Source of the DNA: Pleurodeles waltl
Lineage: Eukaryota; Chordata; Amphibia; Caudata; Salamandridae
Assembly (NCBI RefSeq): GCF_031143425.1
Contig: NW_027150020.1
Span: forward strand, 62,001-126,000
DNA: 64,000 nt
Direction of reading: 5' to 3'
Part shown: in pieces, positions 63,976 through 64,000 of the stretch
How positions within the stretch are numbered: position 1 is the stretch's first letter
Layout: each line of letters begins with the position of its first letter
The notes under the pieces: generated by a model
Told to the model about the DNA's origin: nothing
What the model saw: the letters and a program-made list of their open reading frames with translations, nothing else
Database searches by the model: none
Position numbers and translations under genes: made by a program

Positions 63976-64000
63976 GAATTCCCTTGCCTACTACGGGGCG
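63976..64000 (+). repeat. Partial short monomer at the right edge
   Basis: The final 25 bases run from the EcoRI site through CCCTTGCCTACTACGGGGCG, which is the short-class front used by E and G. The GCCTTTCGC tail of the preceding F suggests that this is a G unit. The array continues past the window. Confidence 0.9.

Larger units (their letters stand above)
1..64000 (+). repeat. EcoRI satellite array, ~630-bp monomer, 101 complete units plus two partial ends
   Basis: The same unit repeats head-to-tail in one orientation across the whole window, with no unique sequence between copies. Phased on the single GAATTC per unit, spacing is 631 bp (long class), 621 bp (short class, lacking a 10-bp block), or one base longer in five units where an extra base lies in or next to the CCAACGGAG motif (at about 2683, 4567, 6451, 13373 and 24068). 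Most copies differ from each other at only a few positions, and the differences recur as linked diagnostic sets that define monomer classes. I see no transposon, inversion or gene interrupting the array. This is established satellite behaviour (concerted evolution by unequal exchange and gene conversion). I do not recognise the family and cannot assign a species or chromosome position. No CENP-B box (TTCG-N4-A-N2-CGGG) was found in the unit by eye. Confidence 0.98.

Noticed and set aside
1..64000. CRISPR array
   Set aside because: Spacing is about 630 bp and the whole unit is repeated. There are no short repeats with unique spacers.
1..64000. Centromeric satellite with CENP-B boxes
   Set aside because: The TTCG occurrences (for example in GATTTCGCTCC of class F and in CCTTTCGCAATG) lack the rest of the box. 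Centromeric location can be neither shown nor excluded.
1..64000. A hidden gene system or mobile element within the array
   Set aside because: Both strands were read for long frames, terminal inverted repeats, target-site duplications and unique inserts. Every stretch is accounted for by the unit and its classes.

Overview
The window is a single, uninterrupted tandem satellite array. One unit of about 630 bp is repeated head-to-tail, always in the same orientation, from base 1 to base 64000. I see no protein-coding gene, conventional RNA gene, transposon insertion, inversion or unique spacer. Each unit carries one EcoRI site (GAATTC). Phased on that site there are 101 complete units (first site at 440, last at 63976), with a 439-bp partial unit at the left edge and 25 bp of another at the right. 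The long unit is 631 bp. Twenty of the 101 complete units are 621 bp because they lack the same 10-bp block, or 622 bp where a 1-bp insertion is also present. Five units in all carry a 1-bp insertion. These lengths add up exactly to the observed span (101 x 631 - 200 + 5 = 63,536).

The organism cannot be named from this sequence. An array this large points to a eukaryotic satellite, probably heterochromatic. I hand-counted about 29 CpG per 631 bp, so CpG is only mildly depleted, yet most rare single-copy substitutions are CpG to TpG or CpA. This fits a genome that methylates its CpGs (animal or plant) and an array young enough not to have decayed. I do not recognise the repeat family.

Diagnostic bases sort the units into recurring classes, which I call A, A* (A with one extra C-to-G change), B, C, D, E, F, G, H, J and K. 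Their order is not random. They form higher-order repeats that change along the array: a (B C D)x3 trimer block (1692-7343); an 11-unit segment duplicated in tandem with a 6,922-bp period (6713-20555); an H-J-K-A tetramer pair (17401-22448); a 10-unit module with an 8-unit deletion derivative (19925-37543); a transitional stretch (37544-43202); and a 12-unit, 7,552-bp module with a 10-unit deletion derivative (43203-63975). Several junctions lie inside chimeric units of normal length, so unequal exchange has been in register.

Features inside each unit that may matter if the array is transcribed or bound by protein are: a tRNA-like D-arm that fully matches a Pol III A-box, followed about 140 bp later by a T4-T5 run; an 83-bp block almost free of variation across all units that contains a GTAAGT and a 5-bp hairpin; a 13-bp perfect dyad; and good splice-site look-alikes. 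The open reading frames of 63-101 codons, one per unit, start at TTG or GTG, and their differences between units are mostly amino-acid replacing. I treat them as non-coding.
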